Below, piece by piece: positions 26,803-35,417 of a stretch of DNA of 64,000 nt. Under the pieces are notes generated by a model. That model worked only from the letters and a program-made list of their open reading frames with translations. It did not search any database and had not been told where the DNA came from. The DNA comes from CBDFKK01 sp965248815 (lineage in GTDB: Bacteria; Pseudomonadota; Alphaproteobacteria; SMXP01), in the NCBI GenBank assembly GCA_965248815.1, contig CBDFKK010000008.1, positions 1,426,001 through 1,490,000 of the forward strand, read 5' to 3'. Each line of letters starts with the position of its first letter. Positions within the stretch are counted from its first letter, which is position 1. The translations under genes were made by a program, and so were the position numbers.

Positions 26803-27810
26803 ATGCCGGTACGCGTTGCCATTAATGGATTTGGCCGAATTGGACGTCTTGTGTTGCGCGGAATCGCTGAATCTGGGCGAAAGGATATTGAGGTTGTCGG
26901 TATCAATGACTTGGGCTCAATTGACGTCAACGCCCATTTACTGCAGCACGATTCCGTTCACGGCCAATTTCCCAATAGCGTAAAAGTTCGCAAGAGCGGC
27001 ATTGATATTGGCAATGGAACGATCAAAGTTACAGCGGAGCGCGACCCGTCAAAATTACCGTGGTCAAATTTGGGCGTGGATATCGCTCTCGAGTGCACCG
27101 GCTTTTTCACAAAGAAGGAAGCCGCGTCGGCGCACCTCAAAGCAGGCGCAAAGAAAGTTCTGATTTCGGCGCCATCCGGGGACGCCGATCTCACGGTTGT
27201 TTACGGCATCAATCACGCCAAACTGCGCAAGAGTCACAAGGTGGTGTCCAACGCCTCGTGCACGACAAATTGCCTCGCACCTGTCGCCGCAGTGCTCAAC
27301 AAAGAAATTGGAATCGACCGCGGCTACATGACGACGATTCACTCCTACACGGGCGACCAGCCGGTTTTGGATACGTTGCATAGCGATTTGAGGCGCGCGC
27401 GCGCCGCAGCAACCAATATGATTCCGACCTCGACGGGCGCGGCACGGGCAGTTGGACTCGTCTTGCCGGAACTTAAAGGCCGCCTTGACGGCACGGCCGT
27501 GCGGGTGCCGACGCCGAACGTTTCTCTGGTCGACTTGGTATTTACGCCAAAGCGCAAGACGACGGTGGACGAAATCAATGATGCCATTGTCAAAGCTGCA
27601 AAAGGCAAACTCAAAGGCGTACTTGCGGTCTGCGATCAGCCATTGGTCTCTTCGGACTTCAATCACAATCCTGCGTCTTCGACATTCGATACTACGCAAA
27701 CACAAGTCGTTGAAGGAAAACTGGTTCGTGTGCTGAGCTGGTACGACAACGAATGGGGATTTGCGAATCGCATGTCGGATACCGCCGTTGCGATGGGCAA
27801 GTTGCTTTAA
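26803..27810 (+). CDS. gap: Glyceraldehyde-3-phosphate dehydrogenase, type I
   Basis: A 335-residue NAD-dependent enzyme of glycolysis and gluconeogenesis. The Rossmann motif INGFGRIGRL starts at residue 8. The active site SNASCTTNC places the catalytic cysteine at 153, and the catalytic histidine is at 180 (TTIHSYTGDQ). AGGGAGAT upstream is a strong ribosome-binding site. It lies 55 bases after tkt and 9 bases before pgk. A long antisense open frame across this gene is a shadow of its codon bias. Confidence 0.98.
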   Translation: MPVRVAINGFGRIGRLVLRGIAESGRKDIEVVGINDLGSIDVNAHLLQHDSVHGQFPNSVKVRKSGIDIGNGTIKVTAERDPSKLPWSNLGVDIALECTGFFTKKEAASAHLKAGAKKVLISAPSGDADLTVVYGINHAKLRKSHKVVSNASCTTNCLAPVAAVLNKEIGIDRGYMTTIHSYTGDQPVLDTLHSDLRRARAAATNMIPTSTGAARAVGLVLPELKGRLDGTAVRVPTPNVSLVDLVFTPKRKTTVDEINDAIVKAAKGKLKGVLAVCDQPLVSSDFNHNPASSTFDTTQTQVVEGKLVRVLSWYDNEWGFANRMSDTAVAMGKLL

Positions 27811-27819
27811 GGCGGGGAC

Positions 27820-29016
27820 ATGGCGTCCTTCGAAACGCTTAGTGATATTGGAGACGTCAAAGGCCGTGAGGTCGTCGTTCGCGTCGACTTTAACGTGCCT
27901 GTCGAAGACGGCCACGTGACCGACACCTCACGAATTGATCGAGTCGTCCCGACCATTCAAGAACTCTCGCGCCAAGGTGCGCACATTGTGTTGTTGTCGC
28001 ACTTCGGACGCCCCAAGGGGCAGCGCGTCGACAAGTTTTCGCTTGAGCAAATTCTACCGGCACTAACCGAGCGTCTCGGTGATGTCGCATTCGCCCGCGA
28101 TTGCATCGGCGACGACGTAGACTCGCAAGTTGCCGCCCTGGAAGACGGAGCAGTTCTTCTCTTGGAAAATGTTCGCTTTCACAAGGGGGAAGAACAAAAT
28201 TCGAGTGCGTTCGCCGCTGCTCTGGCCAAGAACGGCGCTTTCTTTGTCAACGATGCCTTTTCAGCGTGCCATCGAGCACATGCCAGTACTGAAGGTATAG
28301 CTCATATCTTACCCGCGTTCGCCGGACGCGCGCTCGAAGCCGAACTGACCGCACTGTCCAACTTCCTAGAAGATCCGTCGCACCCCGTATTCGCTTTTGT
28401 CGGCGGATTCAAAGTCTCGGACAAGCTCGGCCTATTGACCAATCTGCTACCGCGTGTCGATACGCTGGTGATCGGCGGCGCGATGGCCAATACATTCCTA
28501 TTGGCAACCGGGCGCAATGTTGGAGCGTCCGCCGTTCAGGAAGATCTAATCAAGACAGCTCAATCGATCTTGGCCCAAGCAGAGACTCAGATATGCAGTA
28601 TCGTTTTGCCGACCGATGTAGTCGTCGCGCCGGAACTAAGAGCAGGCGCCGCAACCAGAACCGTGTCCGTGGACTTGGTCGACAACACTGACATGATTCT
28701 GGATATTGGACCCCAAACCGTGGCACTCATAGACGACAAGCTCGGCCAAGCAAAAACCATCATATGGAACGGCCCTATGGGCGCATTTGAATTTCCGCCA
28801 TTTGACCAAGGAACGGTAAAAACCGCGCGGCACGTGGCGCGGCGAACGGGGTCGGGTCAGCTTAAGTCTGTAGCGGGTGGAGGCGATACGATGGCCGCCC
28901 TTATTCATGCCGGCGTTGCGGATCAATTCACCTACGTTTCCGCTGCGGGCGGCGCATTTCTTGAATGGTTGGAAGGCAAGGACTTGCCTGGGTTAAAAGC
29001 ACTTCAAAAGGAATAA
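27820..29016 (+). CDS. pgk: Phosphoglycerate kinase
   Basis: A 398-residue monomeric kinase that transfers phosphate from 1,3-bisphosphoglycerate to ADP. The N-terminal domain has the signature VVVRVDFNVPVEDG and LLSHFGRPKG. The nucleotide-binding domain has FVGGFKVSDKLGLL and the hinge/phosphate loop region GGGDTMAAL. AAGGCGGGG precedes the ATG. It starts 9 bases after gap and is followed 36 bases later by fba. Confidence 0.98.
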   Translation: MASFETLSDIGDVKGREVVVRVDFNVPVEDGHVTDTSRIDRVVPTIQELSRQGAHIVLLSHFGRPKGQRVDKFSLEQILPALTERLGDVAFARDCIGDDVDSQVAALEDGAVLLLENVRFHKGEEQNSSAFAAALAKNGAFFVNDAFSACHRAHASTEGIAHILPAFAGRALEAELTALSNFLEDPSHPVFAFVGGFKVSDKLGLLTNLLPRVDTLVIGGAMANTFLLATGRNVGASAVQEDLIKTAQSILAQAETQICSIVLPTDVVVAPELRAGAATRTVSVDLVDNTDMILDIGPQTVALIDDKLGQAKTIIWNGPMGAFEFPPFDQGTVKTARHVARRTGSGQLKSVAGGGDTMAALIHAGVADQFTYVSAAGGAFLEWLEGKDLPGLKALQKE

Positions 29017-29052
29017 CCAGAAGGTCTTAAATGTGCCCGTAGGGAGGAAAAA

Positions 29053-30102
29053 ATGATGTCAGATTTGCAAGACACCGCGCAGGCGATGGTGGTGCCAGGC
29101 AAAGGGATTTTAGCCGCCGACGAAAGCTCAGGAACGATCAAGAAACGATTTGATTCGATTGGCGTGGAATCGAAAGAGGACAGCCGACGCGACTATCGCG
29201 AGCTTTTGTTCCACACGACAGAAGCCATGCAAAACTGCATTAGCGGCGTAATCCTATTCGACGAAACCATCCGGCAAAAAGCGTCAGACGGCACGCCGCT
29301 GGTGCAGCTCATTGCGGATGCCGGATCGATCCCGGGCATCAAGGTCGACATGGGCGCCAAGGACCTGGCGGGGGCACCCAAGGAAAAAGTCACCGAAGGA
29401 CTGGACGGTCTGCGTGAACGCCTGAACGAGTATTACGAGCTCGGTGCCCGCTTTGCCAAGTGGCGGGCCGTGATCGATATCGGACGCACGGGCGATAAGT
29501 CCGTGCCCAGCCGGTATTGCCTCAATGCCAATGCCCACGCGCTCGCCCGCTATGCTGCTTTGTGCCAAGAGGCGCAGATGGTACCAATCGTCGAGCCGGA
29601 AGTGCTCATGGACGGCGATCACGACGTTAACCGCTGTCTCGACGTTACCGAGGCGACCCTCAAAGCTCTTTATGCAGAACTCTATGATCAGCAGGTCGTA
29701 CTCGAAGGCACGATTTTGAAACCGAATATGGTTGTGTCCGGAAAGTTGAGCGCGACTCAGGCGGGCGTGGAGGAAGTGGCTGAGAAAACGCTGAAGTGTT
29801 TTGCCAGAACGGTTCCTGCAGCTGTGCCCGGTATTGTCTTCTTGTCCGGCGGTCAGTCAGATGAAAATGCAACGGCACATTTGAACGCGATGAACCAAAT
29901 GAAAAATGCGGCGTCGGGCCGATATCCCTGGGCATTAAGTTTTTCATACGGCCGCGCCCTCCAAGCAGCGCCCCTTAAGGCCTGGAGCGGCAAGAGCAGC
30001 AACGTGCCCGCAGCCCAATCGGCTTTTGCTCACCGCGCGCGTATGAATGGTTTGGCGACGACCGGCGAGTGGTCGTCAGATTTGGAAAGCCAGGCCGCCT
30101 AA
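29053..30102 (+). CDS. Class I fructose-bisphosphate aldolase
   Basis: A 349-residue Schiff-base (class I) aldolase that cleaves fructose-1,6-bisphosphate. KGILAADESSGTIKKRF near residue 20 and GTILKPNMVV (Schiff-base lysine, about residue 220) are class I signatures. FLSGGQSDENAT and LSFSYGRALQ near the C-terminus bind phosphate. No metal-dependent class II aldolase is in the window. A strong AGGGAGGAAAAA ribosome-binding site precedes ATGATG. It completes the tkt-gap-pgk-fba carbon block. Confidence 0.96.
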   Translation: MMSDLQDTAQAMVVPGKGILAADESSGTIKKRFDSIGVESKEDSRRDYRELLFHTTEAMQNCISGVILFDETIRQKASDGTPLVQLIADAGSIPGIKVDMGAKDLAGAPKEKVTEGLDGLRERLNEYYELGARFAKWRAVIDIGRTGDKSVPSRYCLNANAHALARYAALCQEAQMVPIVEPEVLMDGDHDVNRCLDVTEATLKALYAELYDQQVVLEGTILKPNMVVSGKLSATQAGVEEVAEKTLKCFARTVPAAVPGIVFLSGGQSDENATAHLNAMNQMKNAASGRYPWALSFSYGRALQAAPLKAWSGKSSNVPAAQSAFAHRARMNGLATTGEWSSDLESQAA

Positions 30103-30115
30103 CCGCAGTCAGTGC

Positions 30116-30751
30116 ATGACAGAACGCTGCCGTCTTTATCTCATTACGCCGCCGCAGTTAGAGCTTGGTCAGTTCACGAAGAACCTTGCCCAAGCGCTGG
30201 AAGGCGGCGATGTTGCCAGCGTTCAGCTCCGGCTCAAAGGCACGAGCGACGACGCGATTCGGGCGAGCGCGAAGGCGCTGATGCCGATTGCACACGGTCA
30301 TGATGTCGCATTTCTGATCAACGACCGGCCAGATTTGGCGGTCGAATTAGGCGCCGACGGGGTTCATATCGGTCAAGATGACGTCGCCTACGACGAGGCG
30401 CGACGAGAAATGGGCAACGACCGGATCGTTGGCGTGACTTGCCATAATTCCAGATCTTTGGCCGTTTCCGCAGCAGAAGCTGGGGCGGACTATGTCGCGT
30501 TTGGGGCCTTTTTTCCCACTTCGACCAAGACGGCAAAAACTCACGCCGACTTCGATGTTTTAGAATGGTGGCACGAGCTGATCGCAATTCCGTGTGTTGC
30601 CATCGGCGGCATCACTGTGGAAAATTGCGCGCCTTTGGTACGGGCTGGGGCGGACTTCCTCGCCGTATCGTCCGGTATTTGGGACTATTCCGGCGGCCCT
30701 GAAGCAGCGGTCGCGGCATTTAACGAGCGAATCGATTCGGTGGCACGCTGA
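30116..30751 (+). CDS. thiE: Thiamine-phosphate synthase ThiE
   Basis: A 211-residue TIM-barrel enzyme that couples HMP-diphosphate and thiazole phosphate to thiamine phosphate. INDRPDLAVELGADGVHIGQ (about 75-94) and VGVTCHNS are the ThiE diphosphate and Mg regions; FGAFFPTSTK and AIGGITVEN bind the thiazole phosphate. The start at 30116 matches the family; the frame opens earlier inside fba. It starts 13 bases after fba and is probably co-transcribed. Divergent ThiE-like paralogues exist, so the enzyme assignment is strong but not certain. Confidence 0.88.
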   Translation: MTERCRLYLITPPQLELGQFTKNLAQALEGGDVASVQLRLKGTSDDAIRASAKALMPIAHGHDVAFLINDRPDLAVELGADGVHIGQDDVAYDEARREMGNDRIVGVTCHNSRSLAVSAAEAGADYVAFGAFFPTSTKTAKTHADFDVLEWWHELIAIPCVAIGGITVENCAPLVRAGADFLAVSSGIWDYSGGPEAAVAAFNERIDSVAR

Positions 30752-30754
30752 CCC

Positions 30755-31819
30755 ATGCACCTTCGCCAATTCATGATTATTTCTTTGTTCGCCGCCTTGC
30801 TGACCGGATGGGCGGCCCTACCCACTCCAGAGGGCAGCGTTCTTGCCAAGGATGAGGACTCCCAGAACTCCGATTTCGAAAGCGCTGTCAGAGCCTATCG
30901 CGAGCAGAAGTACGACGCAGCATTCGACCTATTTAAGAAGCTGGCGAAAAACGGCGATCGCGATTCGCAAACTTATCTCGGCCTCATGTATGCCGAAGGC
31001 CAAAGCGTCGACAAAGATATGGAGGAGGCCGTCAAGTGGTACTTGCGCGCGGCTGAACAAGAGCATCCCGACGCTCAATATTGGCTCGGCCACATCTCCC
31101 ATGGCGGCCTCGGCGTCAAGCAAGACTATGAAACAGCTGCCGCATGGTATCGCCAGGCCGCCGACAACGGCCATTCCGAGGCACAATTCGCCTTGGCGAT
31201 GCTTTATACCGATGGAGAAGGTGTGCGGCGAAACAACAAAGAAGCCGCCAATTGGTTTACCAAAGCCGCCGTACAAGGTCATGTCCACGCCCAACATAAT
31301 TTGGGCGTGCTGTTGATGAGCGGAGATGGAATCAAAGAAGACGCTTATCAAGCAGCCAGCTGGTTTAAGCAGGCAGCCGAACAAGGCCACATCGACGCGC
31401 AATACAATTTGGGCGTGATGTTTGCCGGTGGAATTGGTATCAGCCAGAACGATGAAAAAGCGGTCCAATGGTTGGGCCGTGCGGCCGAATCGGGCCTGGC
31501 CGATGCCCAAGCCGGATTAGGCCTCATGGCCTACGAAGGCAAAGGCATGGAGCAGTCCCATGACGCGGCAGCTCATTGGTTCCGCCTTGCCGCCGATCAA
31601 GGTCATCCCGAAGCTCAGTTCTTTATGAGTGCTCTCACCGCAAAGGGACAAGGCGTTCCCGCCGACCCGATCGAATCGTTTATGTGGTTGTCATTGGCCA
31701 AATCCCAGGGCGTCAACGACGAAAGCTTAGAAGAAGAGCTCTTGGCAGCACTGACGCCGGAGCAGATGGTGGTAGCGCGGGAACGCGCCGAAGAATGGCA
31801 AAAGCTCCAACGCAACTGA
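30755..31819 (+). CDS. Secreted Sel1-repeat protein
   Basis: A 354-residue protein with an N-terminal signal peptide (about 1-32, hydrophobic MIISLFAALLTGWAAL). It then has about seven consecutive Sel1-type alpha-hairpin repeats of 36 residues, recognisable by recurring AQYNLGVMFAGG, AAEQGHIDAQ and AAAWYRQAADNGH. Such arrays are protein-interaction scaffolds, often periplasmic. The start lies 4 bases after thiE, so it is probably in the same transcript, with no obvious functional link to thiamine. It converges on arsC. Confidence 0.88.
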   Translation: MHLRQFMIISLFAALLTGWAALPTPEGSVLAKDEDSQNSDFESAVRAYREQKYDAAFDLFKKLAKNGDRDSQTYLGLMYAEGQSVDKDMEEAVKWYLRAAEQEHPDAQYWLGHISHGGLGVKQDYETAAAWYRQAADNGHSEAQFALAMLYTDGEGVRRNNKEAANWFTKAAVQGHVHAQHNLGVLLMSGDGIKEDAYQAASWFKQAAEQGHIDAQYNLGVMFAGGIGISQNDEKAVQWLGRAAESGLADAQAGLGLMAYEGKGMEQSHDAAAHWFRLAADQGHPEAQFFMSALTAKGQGVPADPIESFMWLSLAKSQGVNDESLEEELLAALTPEQMVVARERAEEWQKLQRN

Positions 31820-31832
31820 GCGGCCAGGCAGC

Positions 31833-32327
31833 TTAGACTTTTTCGAGTTTGTCTAACTTCTCTTGCAGCGCCAAGCGATCAAGCGTGTCAACCGGCAGAC
31901 TCACAAATTCCTTAAGGCGTCGGGCGATCATGCGAAAGATATACGCGAAATAAGTGCGCTTATCGGCATCTTCTCCATCAAAGGCAACTGGATCGGGGAA
32001 TCCCCAATGCGCCGTTATCGGCCGGCCGGGCCACACGGGGCATGTTTCGTCTGCAGCCCGAGCACACACCGTGAAAACGAAGTCCATTTGCGGTGCACCG
32101 GTCCCATCGAATTCACTCCAGCTTTTGGGCCTCAGATCATCGGTCGGGTAATTCTGTTTGATCAAAAGATCTAGCGTGAACGGATGAACTTCGCTTTTAG
32201 GAAAGCTTCCTGCGCTGAAGGCACGAAATTTGTCTCCAGCGAGCTTAGTGAGAATCGCCTCTGCCATGATGCTGCGTGCCGAATTTCCTGTGCATAAGAA
32301 CAATACATTGTAAGTCTTGTCTGCCAT
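31833..32327 (-). CDS. arsC: Low-molecular-weight-phosphatase-type arsenate reductase ArsC
   Basis: A 164-residue protein of the thioredoxin-coupled ArsC family. The phosphatase loop CTGNSARS (Cys12) begins the active site, and VCARAADETCP supplies the two further cysteines of the redox relay. It reduces arsenate to arsenite using thioredoxin. No arsR, arsB or acr3 gene is nearby, so it is a lone gene and would depend on an exporter elsewhere. The C-terminal 30 residues are an additional charged helix. Confidence 0.9.
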   Translation of the reverse strand: MADKTYNVLFLCTGNSARSIMAEAILTKLAGDKFRAFSAGSFPKSEVHPFTLDLLIKQNYPTDDLRPKSWSEFDGTGAPQMDFVFTVCARAADETCPVWPGRPITAHWGFPDPVAFDGEDADKRTYFAYIFRMIARRLKEFVSLPVDTLDRLALQEKLDKLEKV

Positions 32328-32502
32328 GGTTCGCTCTCATCTTTGCTTGCAAATTTCGCCAATTTTTTGGCAATTGAAAAATGGCGCGTATGATCGGTCC
32401 CAATCATTACATTTATTTGACGGTGGATTTTCTTCAGCGCGAGCGGCATTGAAACACCCAGGGCAAATTGGTAGGGTCCGCGCCACTTTCGGGGTTCAAG
32501 CG
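32328..32502. other. Upstream part of the arsC-efp intergenic region
   Basis: The gap between the divergent arsC and efp genes is 326 bases. This first half contains no convincing gene; it should hold the arsC promoter and perhaps part of the efp promoter. The second half is occupied by the mosaic repeat annotated next. Confidence 0.5.
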
Positions 32503-32624
32503 TCTAGAACGTTTTCAGGAGTGAGGACGGTAGGCCGAACGGATCCGGTTTTCCGTCCGAAGACGCGACCAAACAAAGCTTCTAGAGCATTTCCACGATT
32601 CAATTAATCTTGGAAATACTCTGG
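32503..32624 (+). repeat. Mosaic palindromic intergenic repeat, copy 1
   Basis: A repeat of about 120 bases. It contains GTTTTCAGGA, then CCGGTTTTCCGTCCGAAGAC and GCGACCAAACAAAGC, then an imperfect palindrome AGAGCATTTCCA...TGGAAATACTCT. The same blocks in the same order occur in reverse orientation at 55006-55113. The palindrome ends about 30 bases before the efp start codon, so it is in the efp leader or promoter. Confidence 0.8.
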
Positions 32625-32653
32625 ACGGGCGACCCACTCGCAAGGATGCGACA

Positions 32654-33217
32654 ATGAAAATCAATGGAAACGAAATTCGCCCAGGCAATGTCATTCAGCA
32701 CAAGGACAGTCTGTGGGTGGCGGTGAAAACCGATCACGTTAAGCCCGGCAAGGGCGGTGCCTATGCTCAGGTTGAGTTGAAGAACCTCCTCAACGGCTCA
32801 AAGCTCAATGAACGGTTTCGAGCCTCTGAATCCGTAGAGCGCGTGCGCCTTGAGCAAAAGCGCCATCAATTTCTGTTTGAGAACGGCGACATGCTGACCT
32901 TCATGGACACCGAAACGTACGATCAGATTGAGCTCAATCGCGACTTTGTCGGCGAGCGTGCTGCCTTCCTTCAAGACGGAATGGAAGTGGTGGTTGAATC
33001 CCACGAAGGCATTCAAATCGGAATTTCTCTGCCCGATCAAGTCACATTGGAAGTGGCCGAAACCGAACCTACGGTCAAAGGCCAGACCGCCGCATCATCC
33101 TACAAGCCCGCCGTCATGAATAATGGCGTGCGCGTCATGGTGCCGCCCTTTGTCGACGTGGGCGAACGGATCATCGTAGATACCAACGAAGTCACCTATG
33201 TGCGGCGGGCCGATTGA
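32654..33217 (+). CDS. efp: Elongation factor P
   Basis: A 187-residue translation factor that relieves ribosome stalling at polyproline. Three beta-domains are present: the KOW-like N-terminal domain with KPGKGGAYAQVELKN, whose Lys33 corresponds to the modified lysine, and two OB folds. No EpmA/EpmB or EarP modification gene lies in this window. The window encodes proline-rich proteins (TolA, the ABC exporter tail, TrcR), whose synthesis may benefit from EF-P. It is followed by suhB 22 bases later. Confidence 0.97.
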   Translation: MKINGNEIRPGNVIQHKDSLWVAVKTDHVKPGKGGAYAQVELKNLLNGSKLNERFRASESVERVRLEQKRHQFLFENGDMLTFMDTETYDQIELNRDFVGERAAFLQDGMEVVVESHEGIQIGISLPDQVTLEVAETEPTVKGQTAASSYKPAVMNNGVRVMVPPFVDVGERIIVDTNEVTYVRRAD

Positions 33218-33239
33218 CCGCTCAGGAAGCAATTCATTT

Positions 33240-34034
33240 ATGACTCTCAGATCCGCGCTCATCAATGTGATGACATCCGCGGCGCGAAAGGCTGCGCGCG
33301 GGCTTCAGCGCGACTTTGGCGAAGTGGAAAACCTTCAGGTTTCCCAGAAAGGACCCGCCAACTTTGTGATCGCTGCCGACTTGAAGGCGGAGTCGATTTT
33401 GCAGGCCGAATTGGAGCGAGTCCGGCCGGGTTATGGCTTTCTGCTTGAAGAAGCCGGATCCATTGAAGGTGCCGACAAGACCCATCGTTGGATTGTCGAC
33501 CCCCTCGACGGCACTACCAACTTCCTTCATGGTCTGCCCCACTTTGCCATTTCCATTGCTCTCGAGCGCGAGGAGCAGTTGGTCGCCGGTGTGATCTACG
33601 ATCCCATCAAGGATGAAATGTTCTGGGCCGAAAAAGGCAAGGGAGCGTTCTTAAACGACCGGCGGCTACGTGTTGCCACGCGACGAGACTTGAATGACGC
33701 CCTGCTGGCGACCGGCATTCCGTTTCGTGGGCGCAACGGTCACGAGTTGATGATGCGGGAGTTGACGGCTGTCACCGACAAAATTGCCGGGATTCGCCGT
33801 TACGGCTCCGCCGCCCTTGATCTAGCTTATGTCGCAGCCGGCCGCTACGACGCCTTTTGGGAACGGGGATTGTCTCCTTGGGACATCGCGGCAGGAATTG
33901 TTCTTGTTCGGGAAGCTGGCGGAGTCGTCCGTGAAATCGACGGCCGCGACGTCCGTGTGGATGGTCCAAGCATTCTTGCCTCAAACGACCCGCTATTCGG
34001 CGAGGTCTCCCAACTCCTGCTTTCGGCTGAGTAA
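33240..34034 (+). CDS. suhB: Inositol monophosphatase family protein SuhB
   Basis: A 264-residue Mg-dependent phosphatase. The metal and substrate motifs are all visible: LLEEAG (Glu), WIVDPLDGTTNFLHG (Asp-Pro-Leu-Asp-Gly-Thr), and the C-terminal WERGLSPWDIAAGIVLVREAGG. In E. coli SuhB dephosphorylates inositol phosphates and also supports rRNA antitermination. The ATG at 33240 is preceded by CAGGAAGC; the frame opens further upstream within efp. It is probably co-transcribed with efp, an association common in alphaproteobacteria. Confidence 0.94.
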   Translation: MTLRSALINVMTSAARKAARGLQRDFGEVENLQVSQKGPANFVIAADLKAESILQAELERVRPGYGFLLEEAGSIEGADKTHRWIVDPLDGTTNFLHGLPHFAISIALEREEQLVAGVIYDPIKDEMFWAEKGKGAFLNDRRLRVATRRDLNDALLATGIPFRGRNGHELMMRELTAVTDKIAGIRRYGSAALDLAYVAAGRYDAFWERGLSPWDIAAGIVLVREAGGVVREIDGRDVRVDGPSILASNDPLFGEVSQLLLSAE

Positions 34035-34277
34035 GCGCTCAGCTCGAGCCGGCATATTGGCAACGGACTGGCCCAAAGCGGCGCGGCCTAGTCCTGCCTT
34101 TTTCTCGGCGCAGTTTCCGCTAGACTATGGGTCCTCTGCAGTGCCTTGGACTCGGGGAGGCCACAGGTTCAGGGCACGAGAATTGCAGAGATCGCGGGCG
34201 GGGAGTTTTTCTGGCGCGCAAAAAAATAAGGTTAATCGAGAGGCTCTACCCCAGTGTAGGGCCCCCGACGAGTAAAC

Positions 34278-35387
34278 ATGATGGCCTCAAGACGACGGGA
34301 TCCGCTGCTCATCCGCCAACCGGGCCGCTACATCGTTCGAATGCTGGCGTTCATCATCGCGGTCGGCCTGGTGATATGGGGCATACGCGATCAGATTCTG
34401 GATGCAATCTCGGCGAACCCTCCTCTCAATATCGGAATCATTGCCGTTTTGGCATTGGGAATCCTCTACACTCTGGGTCAGACGCTCAACCTTCGACCTG
34501 AAATCAAATGGATCAATCGGTTTCGTCAGGATGGCGGCGGCCGAGCACTGCGCACGCCGAACATTCTCGCACCCATGGCGCGGCTCTTGGGCGATCGGGG
34601 AGGTTATAGCCTCTCTCCCGCACTGATGAAAACGATCCTGGATTCCATTGGCTCAAGGCTTGATGAGTCTCGCGACATTTCGCGCTACATGGTGGGACTG
34701 CTCGTTTTTCTTGGGTTGCTCGGTACCTTTTGGGGCCTGCTGCAAACCGTCAATGCCGTGGGCGATACGATTCGCCAGCTCTCCGTCGGCGCGGGCCCCA
34801 TTGAAGACAGTTTTGAAGAGTTGCGTGCCGGGCTCGAGGCGCCGCTCGGCGGCATGGGCACGGCGTTCTCGTCCTCACTTATCGGTTTGGCCGGGTCTCT
34901 CGTCCTTGGCTTTCTCGATTTACAGATGGCTCAAGCACAAAACCGCTTCTACAACGATGTCGAAGAATGGCTGTCGGCCGGCGCTCAGTCCGACAGTGAT
35001 GGTGGGATCTTTGACTACAGCGCGCGCGACGAATTTTCAGACCCGCCACTTGAATATTCGACGGGAAACGGAGCCGGCGGGGCTGATGACCTAACGCCAG
35101 TCTTGTCGCGTATAGAACAACATATGCGGACCGAGCAAAAGCTCATGGTCAAGGTTGCGGAAAGCCAGATTAAGTTGGCCCCGCTTTTGGAGCGCTTTAG
35201 CAACCCGGAAAGTGTTTCGACACAAGATCAGTACACAGAGGCTATTTACGGTCATTTGCGCAATCTTGATACATGCCTTCAGCACCTTATGCAGGAGAAT
35301 GCCGAGGGCCGCGACAAGATGGTGGCTGAACTCAAGCAAGAGATCATCATCCTTACACAAACCATTCGGGACATCGCGGGCAGGTGA
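34278..35387 (+). CDS. MotA/TolQ/ExbB-like membrane protein
   Basis: A 369-residue inner-membrane protein with four predicted helices: about residues 15-34, 45-65, 135-160 and 193-220. The segment GLLVFLGLLGTFWGLLQTV and GMGTAFSSSLIGLAGSLVLG resemble the two pore helices of the proton-channel superfamily. A C-terminal cytoplasmic tail of about 140 residues is predicted helical. The partner OmpA-like gene starts 30 bases downstream, so together they resemble a stator pair distinct from TolQR at 16.6-17.8 kb. It is often annotated as a flagellar motor protein, but no flagellar gene is nearby. Starts at 34278 or 34281 (ATGATG). Confidence 0.82.
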   Translation: MMASRRRDPLLIRQPGRYIVRMLAFIIAVGLVIWGIRDQILDAISANPPLNIGIIAVLALGILYTLGQTLNLRPEIKWINRFRQDGGGRALRTPNILAPMARLLGDRGGYSLSPALMKTILDSIGSRLDESRDISRYMVGLLVFLGLLGTFWGLLQTVNAVGDTIRQLSVGAGPIEDSFEELRAGLEAPLGGMGTAFSSSLIGLAGSLVLGFLDLQMAQAQNRFYNDVEEWLSAGAQSDSDGGIFDYSARDEFSDPPLEYSTGNGAGGADDLTPVLSRIEQHMRTEQKLMVKVAESQIKLAPLLERFSNPESVSTQDQYTEAIYGHLRNLDTCLQHLMQENAEGRDKMVAELKQEIIILTQTIRDIAGR

Positions 35388-35417
35388 CGAGCAGATCCGC
35401 CAAAGCGATAAAGACGC

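Noticed and set aside
27064..27915. Antisense 283-codon open frame across gap and the start of pgk
   Set aside because: It is a mirror of strong codon bias in gap; no family resemblance, no ribosome-binding site, and the plus-strand genes are certain.
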